From Aminivibrio sp. (GTDB lineage: Bacteria; Synergistota; Synergistia; Synergistales; Aminobacteriaceae), in NCBI GenBank assembly GCA_018057035.1, contig JAGPEN010000002.1:1-63767 (forward strand): 63,767 nt of DNA. Reading direction: 5' to 3'. Under the pieces are notes generated by a model. That model worked only from the letters and a program-made list of their open reading frames with translations, ran no database searches and was not told the DNA's origin. Below are positions 25,759 through 36,831 of the stretch, piece by piece. How positions within the stretch are numbered: position 1 is the first letter of the stretch; the number at the start of each line of letters is the position of its first letter. The position numbers were made by a program, and so were the translations under genes.

Positions 25759-27663
25759 ATGGCGATTCTTGAAACGCTGAAAGACTATACGGAACTCAGG
25801 GACCTTTCCAGGGAGAACGTCAGCGCTCTTGCCGGCGAACTGCGGGAACGGATCACTTCCGTCGTTCTGCAGAACGGGGGACATCTTGCGTCCTCCCTCG
25901 GTGCGGTTGAACTCGTTCTCTCCCTTCTGCGTTCCTTTGACCCGGCGGAAGACCGAATCCTCTTCGACGTGGGACACCAGGCTTACGCCTACAAGCTTCT
26001 CACAGGGAGGCTCGAACGGTTCCATACACTCAGGCAGTGGGGAGGAATCAGCGGATTTCCGAGAAGGAGGGAAAGCTCTTTCGACCATTTCGACGCCGGT
26101 CACAGCAGCACCTCTCTCTCGGCCGCCCTGGGGTTTGCCAAGGCGAGGGATGTCCTGGGGAAGAAGCACCACGTGGTGGCGGTCATCGGCGACGCCGCCC
26201 TCCTCAACGGCCTCGCCTTCGAGGCGCTGAACTATACCAGGGAATCCGGGACGAAAGTGATTTATGTCCTCAACGACAACACCATGTCCATCAGCCCCCG
26301 GGTCGGAGGCATGGCCACCCACCTGGCCCGACTGAGTTCCAGTTCGGCCTACAACTGGCTCAAGAAGGCCATAAAGGAATCCTGCGTGTCCCTACCCCGG
26401 GGGCAGGCTCTTGAGAATGTCCTGGGCAAGATGAAGGACCACATAAAGACCATCGTCAAGCCCGTCAACATTTTCGACGAGATGGACATAAACTACTGGG
26501 GTCCCTTCGACGGTCACAATACTGAGGAGCTTGAAAACGTCTTCGAGCTGGCGAAGAAATACGACCGGCCGGTGCTTCTGCACGTGGTGACTGTCAAGGG
26601 AAAAGGTTCCGAGCAGGCCGAGAAGGACCCCACCGCTTTCCACGGTGTTTCTCCCGCCCGGCCGAAAGAGCCGGGCGAAAAGGCGGGAAGATCCTGGAGC
26701 GAAGCAGCCGCCGGAATCGTCCTCGACATGGCGGAAAAGGACAGGCGGATCGTCTGCCTTACTGCGGCCATGAAATGCGGGAGCCGACTGGACGATTTCG
26801 CCTCCCGGTTCCCTGACAGGTTTTTCGACGTGGGGATCGCCGAAGGACACATGGTGACCATGGCGGCTGGAATGGCCGCGGGAGGACTGAAACCGGTGGT
26901 TTTTGTCTATTCCACCTTCCTGCAGCGGGCCATGGACCAGGTTGTGCATGACGTCTGCATGCAGAATCTTCCCGTCACCTTCGCCGTGGACAGGGCAGGC
27001 CTCGTCGGGGAGGACGGGGAGACCCACCAGGGGCTTTTGGACATCCCCTGGTCCAGGCCTGTGCCGAACCTTGTCATGACGGCTCCCCGGGACGAGGAAT
27101 CGCTGCGGCACCTCTTCCTTTACGGGGGAAAACATGAGGGGCCCGTGATGATCCGCTTTCCCAGGGGAACTGCAGTCCCCTGCCTGAAAAAGGGGAGTTC
27201 CCTGATAACGCCTTCTGCTCCGGACATCCTGAAGCCGGAAATACTCGAGGCGGGAAGCGAATGGGCCCTCATCGGCTACGGAAAAACAGTGGAGCTCATG
27301 CTTCGGGCGAGGGAAACGGCCAGGAGCCAGGGAATCTTCCCCCTTCCCACGGTAATGGACCTCAGGTGCCTGAAACCCCTTCCCGAACAGGACCTGCGGG
27401 AAATCCTCGCGTCCCACTCCTTCGCCATCGTGGCGGAGGACGGATATGCCACCGGCGGCGCCGGAGAGGCCATAGCCGCTATGACCAGGAACATGACGGA
27501 GGATAAGCCCGCTGCCCTTTCCCTGATGGGGGTCCCTGATATTTTTGTTCCCCAGGGAACGATCCGGGAACAGGAGGAATATTGCGGTCTCACCCCGGGG
27601 AAAGTGGTGAATTGTTTTGTCGAGTTCCAAAAAAGAGCGTATCGACAGGCTGCTCGTATCTAG
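25759..27663 (+). CDS. dxs: 1-deoxy-D-xylulose-5-phosphate synthase
   Basis: Dxs joins pyruvate and glyceraldehyde 3-phosphate, the entry step of the MEP pathway, using thiamine diphosphate. The 634-aa protein has the GHQAYAYKLLTGR segment, the NDN end of the ThDP motif (VLNDNTMSISPRVGG), GIAEGHMVTMAAG and DRAGLVGEDGETHQG. The start of the ThDP motif reads GDAALLNGLAFEAL, where GDG is usual. Its end overlaps tlyA by 47 bp in a different frame. Confidence 0.95.
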   Translation: MAILETLKDYTELRDLSRENVSALAGELRERITSVVLQNGGHLASSLGAVELVLSLLRSFDPAEDRILFDVGHQAYAYKLLTGRLERFHTLRQWGGISGFPRRRESSFDHFDAGHSSTSLSAALGFAKARDVLGKKHHVVAVIGDAALLNGLAFEALNYTRESGTKVIYVLNDNTMSISPRVGGMATHLARLSSSSAYNWLKKAIKESCVSLPRGQALENVLGKMKDHIKTIVKPVNIFDEMDINYWGPFDGHNTEELENVFELAKKYDRPVLLHVVTVKGKGSEQAEKDPTAFHGVSPARPKEPGEKAGRSWSEAAAGIVLDMAEKDRRIVCLTAAMKCGSRLDDFASRFPDRFFDVGIAEGHMVTMAAGMAAGGLKPVVFVYSTFLQRAMDQVVHDVCMQNLPVTFAVDRAGLVGEDGETHQGLLDIPWSRPVPNLVMTAPRDEESLRHLFLYGGKHEGPVMIRFPRGTAVPCLKKGSSLITPSAPDILKPEILEAGSEWALIGYGKTVELMLRARETARSQGIFPLPTVMDLRCLKPLPEQDLREILASHSFAIVAEDGYATGGAGEAIAAMTRNMTEDKPAALSLMGVPDIFVPQGTIREQEEYCGLTPGKVVNCFVEFQKRAYRQAARI

Positions 27664-28435
27664 GGGGCTCGTTGAGACGAGAACAAAGGCCCAGGCGCTC
27701 CTTCTGGCGGGGAAGGTTTTCGTGGGCGGTTCCCGGGTGGACAAGACGGGTTCCCTGGTTCCTTCGGATGCCCCGTTGGAAGTTCGGGATGACGGGGAAA
27801 AATGGGTCAGTCGGGGAGCCCACAAACTTCTCAAGGGGCTCGATTCCTTTGGCGTATCCCCTGAGGATTTGGTCTGCGTGGATATCGGTGCCTCCACCGG
27901 CGGTTTCACCCAGGTGCTTCTCGAGAGAGGGGCCAGGAAGGTGTACGCGGTGGACGTGGGATACGGTCAGCTCGCATGGTCCCTGAGGAATGACGAAAGA
28001 GTGGTTGTCATGGAAAGGACCAACGCCCGGACTCTCACCCCGGAGCTTTTTCCGGAAATCCCCGGCCTCGTCGTCGCCGACGCATCCTTTATTTCACTCA
28101 AGCTCCTGATCCCTCCGGTCAGGCTGATTCTCTCCCCGGAGGGACAGGCCATACTGCTGGTGAAACCCCAGTTCGAAGTCGGGAAAGGACGGGTCGGCAA
28201 AGGGGGAGTGGTCCGGTCGAAGGAAGACCACATTTCGGTACTACGGGATATTCTCGCCTTCTGTGAAGAGAGCGGCGATTTCCACCCGGCGGGACTGGCA
28301 TTTTCACCGATTACCGGTCCCATGGGGAATATTGAGTACCTTCTCCACGTGGTCAGGACAAAAGGATCCGGCCGGCCGCTGTCGCCGGAGAAAACAGTGG
28401 AAGAAGCCCATCACTTTTTCCGGAAGGATGGATAG
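27617..28435 (+). CDS. tlyA: TlyA family rRNA 2'-O-methyltransferase
   Basis: TlyA methylates rRNA riboses and affects capreomycin sensitivity in mycobacteria. Residues 1-65 form an S4 RNA-binding domain (RIDRLLVSRGLVETRTKAQ). The FtsJ-like SAM domain follows: CVDIGASTGGFTQVLL, VYAVDVGYGQL, ADASFISL and LLVKPQFEVG. Length is 272 aa. The TTG start lies inside the end of dxs. Confidence 0.93.
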   Translation: MSSSKKERIDRLLVSRGLVETRTKAQALLLAGKVFVGGSRVDKTGSLVPSDAPLEVRDDGEKWVSRGAHKLLKGLDSFGVSPEDLVCVDIGASTGGFTQVLLERGARKVYAVDVGYGQLAWSLRNDERVVVMERTNARTLTPELFPEIPGLVVADASFISLKLLIPPVRLILSPEGQAILLVKPQFEVGKGRVGKGGVVRSKEDHISVLRDILAFCEESGDFHPAGLAFSPITGPMGNIEYLLHVVRTKGSGRPLSPEKTVEEAHHFFRKDG

Positions 28436-28438
28436 GCA

Positions 28439-29320
28439 ATGGTTGATCCCCGCATCGGAATGCTTGTCAACACACGAAAACCAGGAGCGCTCGCAATGGC
28501 CGGATCCCTCCTCGAATGGGGAAAGGCGTCAGGCGTCTCCTTTCTGTTCCCGCCCCATGAGGCTTCTGTCCTGGGAATACAGGGTGTCGATGACGAGGAG
28601 TGGAAAAGGACCGTTTCCATCGCGGTCGTCATCGGAGGCGACGGGACGTTCCTCAGGGCGGCCAGGTACGTCCTTGGAGCGCCCATCTCCCTTTACGGCA
28701 TCAACCTTGGCCATCTCGGCTTTCTCGCGTCCGGCAAGGCCGAGGAGGCGGAAAAAGACCTTGAGGCAATTCTGAGAGGCGAATATTCCCTGCTGTCACA
28801 CCGGGTTCTCGAAGGGAAAATCTGCAGAGACGGAAAAAACATCCACACCCTGTTCGCCCTGAACGACCTGGTCCTCGCAAAAGGGGCCATGGCCAGGGTG
28901 ATGCATATCGAAGTGAGCCTCGGCGACAAGGTGCTCAACACGCTGCCTGCGGACGGCATCATTGTTTCCACTCCAACGGGATCCACGGCGTATGCCCTGT
29001 CCGCCGGAGGACCGATCGTCCCTCCCCATATTCCCTGCATGATCATCGTTCCCATCTGTGCCCACACCCTCTATACCCGTCCGGTGCTCGCCGGAGAGAA
29101 CGACGTCATTACCCTCACCCCGAAGGGAAACCACAGGGACCTGCTTCTCACCCAGGACGGGCAGCTCGGATATGAAATTCTCCCCGGTGACAGCATACGC
29201 ATCTCCCTGAACGGCGAGAAGGCCGTCAGCGTGATCGCCCTGCCCACGAGAAACTACTTCGATCTTCTCCAGGAGAAACTCCAGTGGGGAAGGGGTATTG
29301 TCACCTTCGAAAAGGAGTGA
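28439..29320 (+). CDS. nadK: NAD kinase
   Basis: This enzyme phosphorylates NAD to NADP. The GGDGTFLRA motif binds ATP and metal, and ALNDLVLAKG, DGIIVSTPTGSTAYALSAGGPI and LTQDGQLGYEI complete the family pattern. Length is 293 aa. It begins three bases after tlyA; the trio tlyA-nadK-recN is a conserved order. Confidence 0.96.
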   Translation: MVDPRIGMLVNTRKPGALAMAGSLLEWGKASGVSFLFPPHEASVLGIQGVDDEEWKRTVSIAVVIGGDGTFLRAARYVLGAPISLYGINLGHLGFLASGKAEEAEKDLEAILRGEYSLLSHRVLEGKICRDGKNIHTLFALNDLVLAKGAMARVMHIEVSLGDKVLNTLPADGIIVSTPTGSTAYALSAGGPIVPPHIPCMIIVPICAHTLYTRPVLAGENDVITLTPKGNHRDLLLTQDGQLGYEILPGDSIRISLNGEKAVSVIALPTRNYFDLLQEKLQWGRGIVTFEKE

Positions 29321-29328
29321 TCCCCCCC

Positions 29329-31014
29329 ATGATCGAGGAAGTGACCATTCGGAACGTGGGGGGAGTGGCTTCGGCAACCCTCCGGTTTGAAAAAGGCCTG
29401 ACCGTCATAACGGGTGAAAGCGGAGCGGGCAAGAGCAGTCTTGTCCGTTCTCTCGAACTTCTCGGCGGGAAAAGGAGCCAGTCGGCCTTTCTTCGCTCCG
29501 GAGAGGAAGAGGGGGCCGTTGAGGCGGTGCTTGCGGGAGTTTCAGGCGACAGGGCCGGTGCTGCCTTTTCGGAAGATGAAGACGGTTCCGTTCTCTTCGC
29601 CAGGAGAACCTTTTCCAGAAGCGGACGAAACCGGACGTACTTCCAGGACAGGGCTGTGCCTCTTTCCACATTTTCCTCGGTGATGAACGAAGAAATGCGC
29701 ATCCAGAGCCAGTTCGCCCAGATCGAGCTGCTCGATCCGAAACGGCAGATGGAGATTCTTGATTTCTGCGGAGGCGTGGAGGCCTCGAGTCTGAAAGAGG
29801 CTTTGTCCAGAACCTTTTCCAGTGCCGTGGAGTGCGACCGGTCCATGAGGGCTGCGAAGGTCCGCGAACAGGAACTGAAAAGCCGTTTCCAGGACGGAGA
29901 GGCTATCCTCGCGGCGGCGAAGGGGCTGAAACTGGCCCCGGGGTGCGAAGCGGCATGGGAATCGGAGGTTCAGACCCTTTCCCTCCGGACCGAACGTCTG
30001 AAAAAAGCCAAGGACAATCTTCTGCGGATGACGGGAGGAGCGGCGGGCCAGGGACTGCTCGATCTGCTCGAATCAAGCGGCCTCGAACTGCTGCGGTGCT
30101 TTGAAAACAATGAGAGCGGACTCGCGAAACTCTTCAACGAAGGACTGGAGAGGTTCCAGGTTTTTGCACGGGAAGCGGCCAGGATGACGGCCGGGCAGTC
30201 CGTTGACGAGATGGAAAGGGAACAGGATCTTCTGGAGAAAAGGGGAGGTCTCCTGAGGAAGCTGAAAAGAGCCTCAGGGACGGCCTCCGCGGAAGAGTTC
30301 CTTGAATGGTGCAATGAAGCGAAAAGAGCTTCCGAATGGATCCGGGAACAGGAACGGAATCTAGCGGAGCTGGCGGAAAAAGGCCGGGTGTTCCGGAGGG
30401 AGGCTGCCGGACTGGCGGCCGAATTACGCTCCCTTCGTACCGACACGGCTTCAAAGCTGGAACGGGATGTCAACCGCCATCTCGCCGACCTTGCCATGGA
30501 GGAATGCCGGTTTTCCGTCCGTCTCTCGGAACTGGAAAAAATAAGGAGCACCGGAGCGGATGAAGTTTCTTTTACCCTGTCCGCGGGGGGAAAAGGGGAA
30601 ACTCCGGTGAACAAAACCGCATCGGGGGGTGAACTGAGCCGGATTCTCATTGCGCTCCAGCTTTCTCTCCCGGAATCATCCCTTCCTCCGACCCTGGTAT
30701 TCGATGAAGTGGAGGCGGGCCTTGGCGGCCGAGCCGCCGTCCTTGCCGGGTACAAGCTGCAGGAACTATCCCGCAGATGCCAGGTCGTTCTTGTCACTCA
30801 TGAAGCAACCATAGCTGCATTGGCGGACCATCACTACCTGGTGAGGAAAAACGGGGAATCAGTGGAGGCCATCAAGCTTGGAGAAGATGAGCGGGCGGCG
30901 GAAATAGCCAGGATGCTCTCCGGTGACGCCGGTCTTCCCGAGGCAATGGAACATGCGAAAAAACTCCTTTCCGGAAGGCCTGAGTCCCTGATTTCCGCTG
31001 AATCGAAAAATTGA
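29329..31014 (+). CDS. recN: DNA repair protein RecN
   Basis: RecN is an SMC-like ATPase acting early at double-strand breaks. Walker A is GESGAGKSS near the N-terminus, the ABC signature is ASGGELSRI, and Walker B is LVFDEVEAGLGG. Two helical arms (about residues 165-370) form the coiled coil. ATG 29329 has AAAGGAGTGA upstream; an in-frame ATG at 29284 inside nadK is rejected. Length is 561 aa. Its TGA lies within the -35 box of the next promoter. Confidence 0.95.
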   Translation: MIEEVTIRNVGGVASATLRFEKGLTVITGESGAGKSSLVRSLELLGGKRSQSAFLRSGEEEGAVEAVLAGVSGDRAGAAFSEDEDGSVLFARRTFSRSGRNRTYFQDRAVPLSTFSSVMNEEMRIQSQFAQIELLDPKRQMEILDFCGGVEASSLKEALSRTFSSAVECDRSMRAAKVREQELKSRFQDGEAILAAAKGLKLAPGCEAAWESEVQTLSLRTERLKKAKDNLLRMTGGAAGQGLLDLLESSGLELLRCFENNESGLAKLFNEGLERFQVFAREAARMTAGQSVDEMEREQDLLEKRGGLLRKLKRASGTASAEEFLEWCNEAKRASEWIREQERNLAELAEKGRVFRREAAGLAAELRSLRTDTASKLERDVNRHLADLAMEECRFSVRLSELEKIRSTGADEVSFTLSAGGKGETPVNKTASGGELSRILIALQLSLPESSLPPTLVFDEVEAGLGGRAAVLAGYKLQELSRRCQVVLVTHEATIAALADHHYLVRKNGESVEAIKLGEDERAAEIARMLSGDAGLPEAMEHAKKLLSGRPESLISAESKN

Positions 31015-31039
31015 CATTCATTGAAGAACTTCGTATAAT
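31011..31039 (+). promoter_or_regulatory. Consensus sigma-70 promoter for rplU-prp-rpmA
   Basis: TTGACA and TATAAT are both perfect and separated by 17 bp. The -35 box contains the recN stop codon. This is the best-formed promoter seen in the window and fits high expression of ribosomal protein genes. Confidence 0.92.
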
Positions 31040-31065
31040 GCTACGGTTCGGTGTATATATCGCAC

Positions 31066-31095
31066 GGGGCAGGCCGTAAACCTTCACGGGTGCCT
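31066..31095 (+). promoter_or_regulatory. Hairpin leader upstream of rplU (possible L21 leader)
   Basis: In the transcribed leader, GGCA (31068-31071) pairs with TGCC (31091-31094), and CCGT (31074-31077) with ACGG (31086-31089), giving a stem with an internal loop just before the GGGAGGAGG site. Its place fits the L21 leader used for autoregulation in some bacteria. The structural match to that family is not verified. Confidence 0.45.
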
Positions 31096-31121
31096 GGGCC
31101 CCCGGCGGGAGGAGGAAAAGA

Positions 31122-31439
31122 ATGTACGCTATCGTTGAAACAGGCGGCAAGCAGTACCGGATCCAGGAGGGCGACCTGCTGAAGGTTGAATCCCTTGGAG
31201 TTGCGGAGGGAGAATCAGTGATCCTTGACAAGGTCCTTTTCGTGGGCCGGGATGACGGGATATCCGTCGGGACTCCCTATGTCCCGGGTGCGTCAGTAAA
31301 GGCCTCGGTGGTCACCAACGGAAAAGACCGCAAGGTGCTTGTATTCAAGTTCAAGAGCAAGAAAAATTACCGTCGCCTGAGAGGGCACAGACAGCATTTT
31401 ACGGAGATACGGATCGATTCCATCACTCCGGGAGCCTGA
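31122..31439 (+). CDS. rplU: Large ribosomal subunit protein bL21
   Basis: This 105-aa ribosomal protein begins with the standard MYAIVETGGKQYRIQEGD and ends with the RNA-binding KNYRRLRGHRQHFTEIRI. It has a strong GGGAGGAGG ribosome site. It is first in the rplU-prp-rpmA operon. Confidence 0.98.
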   Translation: MYAIVETGGKQYRIQEGDLLKVESLGVAEGESVILDKVLFVGRDDGISVGTPYVPGASVKASVVTNGKDRKVLVFKFKSKKNYRRLRGHRQHFTEIRIDSITPGA

Positions 31440-31442
31440 TAA

Positions 31443-31784
31443 ATGACGGAAATCTCCGTCGGCCTGAAAGCCGGTCGGAAAGTTGCCATTGTGGCAACAG
31501 GGCATACGGGGTTTTCCGAGAGAGGTTCCGATGTCGTTTGCGCTGGCGTTTCAGCCCTTGTCCAGGCTCTGTTTTACGGATTCCATGAGGTGTTGAAACA
31601 AAGAGGCCTGCGGTCCGCCATTGACAAAAAAAAAGCGAAAATGTCCCTTGACTGGACTGAGTGTTCAGCTTCGGAGGGGGATGTCCTGGCGGAGACCATT
31701 ATTGGCTCGCTGAAAGAAATTGCCCGGGTTTATCCCGATCATGTCCGAATTGTGGAGGTGCACGTAAATGAATTGGATTTTTGA
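31443..31784 (+). CDS. prp: Ribosomal-processing cysteine protease Prp
   Basis: Prp removes the N-terminal extension of ribosomal protein L27 in organisms whose L27 carries one. The catalytic His lies in [16 protein letters not shown] and the catalytic Cys at the end of that segment ([13 protein letters not shown]). Length is 113 aa. It sits between rplU and rpmA, the conserved place, and overlaps rpmA by 17 bp. The L27 next door does carry the cleavage motif. Confidence 0.93.
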   Translation: MTEISVGLKAGRKVAIVATGHTGFSERGSDVVCAGVSALVQALFYGFHEVLKQRGLRSAIDKKKAKMSLDWTECSASEGDVLAETIIGSLKEIARVYPDHVRIVEVHVNELDF

Positions 31785-32055
31785 TCTGCAGTTCTTTGCC
31801 CATAAAAAAGGCCAGGGGAGCAGTACAAACGGCAGGGACAGCGAAGGAAAGCGCCTTGGCATCAAGAAATACGCCGGCCAGGCCGTAAAGGCGGGAAACA
31901 TTATCGTCCGGCAGCGGGGGACAAAGATTCACCCCGGCAAGAATGTCGGCATCGGCAAGGATGACACCCTTTTCGCCACAAGTGAGGGTGTGGTCAACTT
32001 CGAGACGAAGGGCAGCAGGAAGTTCGTTTCCGTGGTTCTTGAACTGGCCGAATAG
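31768..32055 (+). CDS. rpmA: Large ribosomal subunit protein bL27 with cleavable N-terminal extension
   Basis: The 95-aa protein starts [17 protein letters not shown]. The LQFFA followed by HKKG is the Prp cleavage motif, so the mature protein should begin at HKKG. The rest ([25 protein letters not shown]) is standard bL27, which reaches into the peptidyl transferase centre. The extension must be removed for ribosome function in Staphylococcus; the same is expected here. Confidence 0.96.
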   Translation: MNWIFDLQFFAHKKGQGSSTNGRDSEGKRLGIKKYAGQAVKAGNIIVRQRGTKIHPGKNVGIGKDDTLFATSEGVVNFETKGSRKFVSVVLELAE

Positions 32056-32147
32056 GCCCGTCTTTTGGAGACCGAAAGTAGAACAGCATCAAAAGGGCCT
32101 TCACTTCTTTCCGTACTGCCGGGAGACAATAAACATTTTCCGGTGTG

Positions 32148-32175
32148 CGGGAGGATGTCCCGGGTCCTTTTTTTA
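32148..32175 (+). terminator. Probable terminator after rpmA
   Basis: A short stem CGGGA/TCCCG with a 5-base loop is followed, after five bases, by seven T residues. It lies in the 164-bp gap before obgE. The stem is short, so termination may be partial. I see nothing else definite in that gap. Confidence 0.5.
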
Positions 32176-32189
32176 TTTGGTAAAACTGA

Positions 32190-34225
<2,036 letters not shown>

Positions 34226-34229
34226 GCCG

Positions 34230-35510
34230 ATGAAAATAATGAAAATCGCCGCCATTCTTCTGCTTGCCGTTACGTCAGCCTTCGCGGGTGCGGCCATGCG
34301 CGTCCGGACCTTTGTTGATCCGAAGCCGCAGACCATCAAGGAATCCATCTCCTTCACCGAAGCTTCGGGAACGGCAAACATCCTCCTCATCGGGATCGAT
34401 GACGTGGATGGAGGCAGAAGGGCGGACGCAATTGCCTTCGCGACTGTCGACATAGACAACAAGATTGTCCGGGTGATGTCCATCCCCCGGGACACCAGGG
34501 TCCAGATTCCCGGCAAGGGCTGGGACAAGATCAACCATGCCTATGCCTACGGAGGAGTGGAGAAGCTCCAGGAAACAGTGGTCAATTTTCTGGGACTTCC
34601 CGTAAACTATTACGTCCTCGTCAACTACGACACCTTCCCATCCATCATCGACCTCATAGGAGGCGTTGAAGTGGATGTCGAACGGCGGATGGTCTACAAC
34701 GACTATTCCGGAAAACTCTTCATCAACATCCCGAAGGGATTCCAGAAGCTCGACGGGAAGAATGCCCTTCACTACGTCCGTTTCCGTCATGACGCCATGG
34801 GGGATATCGGAAGGGTGAAGCGGCAGCAGGAATTCATAAAGGCGGTCCTGAAAAAAGTCCAGACACCGGCCATGATCCCGAAGATTCCCGAGCTGGTCCA
34901 GAAGGCCATAGAAATGGTGAACTCCGATATGACCCCCGCCCAGGCGCTGCAGCTTGCGTCCTACCTTGCCGACCTTTCGGGAGAGAACCTCCATTTCTTT
35001 ACTCTCCCAGGAAAAGCAGCCTATATTTCCAACCTCAGCTACTGGATAGGGGACACAGCCGAGGCCTCCGCCCAGCTCACCGGACTTCCTGAAAAGACCC
35101 CCGACGGGCTCGTTTCCGGTGACCGGGCACCGGAAGGCCAGGAGGGACCCTCCCATAACGGGGAGATTGACCTGGAATCGCTGATTGCCTCGGTGACCAC
35201 GCCGGTTTCGGTGCTCAACGGCGCAGGAGCGTCCGGGCTCGGCAAAGATGCCGCGACGGCACTCCAGAAAATCGGCATTGATGTGGTGCACATCGGAAAC
35301 GCAAAGCATTTCGATTATCGGACGACAAGCATCCAGGTCCCGGAAAAAGGTGCCGAGGCAGTCCGGAAAACGGCCCAGGCACTGGGAGAAATAGCAGGGG
35401 TGGGCAAGAATCTTATTTCGAAGAGCTCGGCTGTCCCTCATGTTACAATTATCATCGGGAAGGACAGTGAAAAGGTTCTGCAGAGGCTCGGGGGATTAGC
35501 CCGCCGATGA
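34230..35510 (+). CDS. LytR-CpsA-Psr family protein with LytR_C domain
   Basis: LCP proteins attach polyprenyl-linked glycopolymers to peptidoglycan. A signal anchor spans residues 5-22. The LCP domain (about 48-235) shows the phosphate-binding SIPRDTRV, KINHAYAYGG and YVRFRHDAMGDIGRVKRQQ. A C-terminal LytR_C domain (about 325-420, from VSVLNGAGASGLG) follows a linker. Length is 426 aa. It overlaps the rsfS frame by ATGA. Which polymer it attaches is unknown. Confidence 0.9.
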   Translation: MKIMKIAAILLLAVTSAFAGAAMRVRTFVDPKPQTIKESISFTEASGTANILLIGIDDVDGGRRADAIAFATVDIDNKIVRVMSIPRDTRVQIPGKGWDKINHAYAYGGVEKLQETVVNFLGLPVNYYVLVNYDTFPSIIDLIGGVEVDVERRMVYNDYSGKLFINIPKGFQKLDGKNALHYVRFRHDAMGDIGRVKRQQEFIKAVLKKVQTPAMIPKIPELVQKAIEMVNSDMTPAQALQLASYLADLSGENLHFFTLPGKAAYISNLSYWIGDTAEASAQLTGLPEKTPDGLVSGDRAPEGQEGPSHNGEIDLESLIASVTTPVSVLNGAGASGLGKDAATALQKIGIDVVHIGNAKHFDYRTTSIQVPEKGAEAVRKTAQALGEIAGVGKNLISKSSAVPHVTIIIGKDSEKVLQRLGGLARR

Positions 35511-35554
35511 CAGGAAAAGTGCGGACCTCAACCACTAAAGGAGAAGGTGAAGGA

Positions 35555-35911
35555 TTGAAGAAAGAAAACCGGCTCAGGGATTTTGAATACCTGTACAACG
35601 CCCTTGCTGACAAAAGGGGGCTTGATATCGTAGCCATGGACATGGAAGGATCTGCCGCCATTTCGGATACCTTCGTCCTTGTTACGGCGAATTCGGAAAT
35701 CCACATGGGCACCCTCAGGGATGCGGCCCTGGAAGCATTGAATTCACAAGGCCTGCAGACCACGGTCGAAGGATATGACAGTTCCCAGTGGCGTCTCATA
35801 GATGCGGGTGAAGTGGTGGTTCATGTCTTCAGCAGGGCCGGCAGGGACCATTACAAGCTGGAAAAGCTCTGGGGCGACGCCCCGACGTTTCATTTTACCT
35901 ACGAAGACTGA
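35555..35911 (+). CDS. rsfS: Ribosomal silencing factor RsfS
   Basis: RsfS binds L14 and blocks subunit joining in stationary phase. Family text includes GLDIVAMDMEGSAAISDTFVLVTA, SSQWRLIDAGEVVVHVF and LEKLWGDAP. I choose TTG 35555, preceded by AAAGGAGAAGG, giving 118 aa. An ATG at 35507 overlapping the LCP stop would add 16 residues that look like a translated ribosome-binding region. Confidence 0.9.
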   Translation: MKKENRLRDFEYLYNALADKRGLDIVAMDMEGSAAISDTFVLVTANSEIHMGTLRDAALEALNSQGLQTTVEGYDSSQWRLIDAGEVVVHVFSRAGRDHYKLEKLWGDAPTFHFTYED

Positions 35912-35923
35912 AATGACAATGAC

Positions 35924-35962
35924 AAACGCAGCCGCCGGACATTACCGGCAGCTGCGTTTTTT
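35924..35962 (+). terminator. Strong terminator between convergent rsfS and tpiA
   Basis: A 13-bp stem with one mismatch (starting ACGCAG, ending CTGCGT) closes a 6-base loop and is followed by TTTTTT. Read from the other side it is followed by TTTGTC. It marks the meeting point of the two oppositely transcribed halves of the window. Confidence 0.93.
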
Positions 35963-36023
35963 GAAGAAGTAGATGTCCTATAATATATCTTATGTTACGT
36001 TTTATTGCTTTCCGGGCGGCAGT

Positions 36024-36800
36024 TTATCCTGCGGAGACCTTTCTGTAGTTTTCGTAAATTGCAAGGAAGGAGTCCACTTTCAGGGACGCTCCGCCCACCA
36101 GGGCGCCGTGAATGTCCGGCCTGGAAAGAAGCTCTCCCGCGTTTGAATCCTTGACACTTCCTCCGTACAGTACGGGAATCCGGTTCTGGCCGCCGAAAGC
36201 CTCAAGGGCCAGTTTCGCCGCAAAGGCACAGACCTCCTGGGCGTCATCGGGGCTTGCGTTTTTCCCGGTCCCGATAGCCCATACAGGTTCATAGGCAAGT
36301 ATGAGATCTTTGGCATGGCCTTCCGGCACGGATAGGAAGGCTGAACGAAGCTGGTCCTGCACCACCCGGATCGTTTTTCCGCCTTCCCGTTCCTCGAGGG
36401 TTTCACCAAAACAAAGAACAGCCTTCAGTCCTACGTCCAGGGCCTTTCTCAGTTTTTTGGCCACGATCTCGTCGCTATCCCCAAATATGTGACGACGTTC
36501 ACTATGCCCCACCAGGACATGAGAGCATCCGACGGACCGGACCATTTCCATGGACACGGCACCGGTGTATGCACCCCTGTCCTCGAAATATCCGTCCTGG
36601 GCTCCTGCCGATACGGGGGCACCCGGGAGCGCCTTCAGAACAGACGGGATAGCCAGGAAGGGAGGAAAAAGGCAGATATCTACGATATCGCTTCCATAGA
36701 GATTTCCGGTAATCCTGTTCGCCAGGGAGCGGCAAAACGCTTCCCCTTCATCAGGGAGCATGTTCATTTTCCAGTTTCCGTAAAGATAGACTTTTTTCAT
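36024..36800 (-). CDS. tpiA: Triose-phosphate isomerase
   Basis: This glycolytic enzyme interconverts DHAP and glyceraldehyde 3-phosphate. GNWKMN, the catalytic His in VLVGHSERR and the catalytic Glu in AYEPVWAIGTG are present, with the phosphate loop YGGSV near the end. Length is 258 aa. GAGAGGAGGGG lies before the ATG. It is the last gene of the long - strand run, 31 bp after pgk. Confidence 0.98.
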   Translation of the reverse strand: MKKVYLYGNWKMNMLPDEGEAFCRSLANRITGNLYGSDIVDICLFPPFLAIPSVLKALPGAPVSAGAQDGYFEDRGAYTGAVSMEMVRSVGCSHVLVGHSERRHIFGDSDEIVAKKLRKALDVGLKAVLCFGETLEEREGGKTIRVVQDQLRSAFLSVPEGHAKDLILAYEPVWAIGTGKNASPDDAQEVCAFAAKLALEAFGGQNRIPVLYGGSVKDSNAGELLSRPDIHGALVGGASLKVDSFLAIYENYRKVSAG

Positions 36801-36831
36801 GTCCGGCCCCTCCTCTCGGGATGATTGCTTT

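Noticed and set aside
30134..30454. - strand open frames inside recN
   Set aside because: They are antisense shadows in a high-GC gene; recN motifs fully account for the region.
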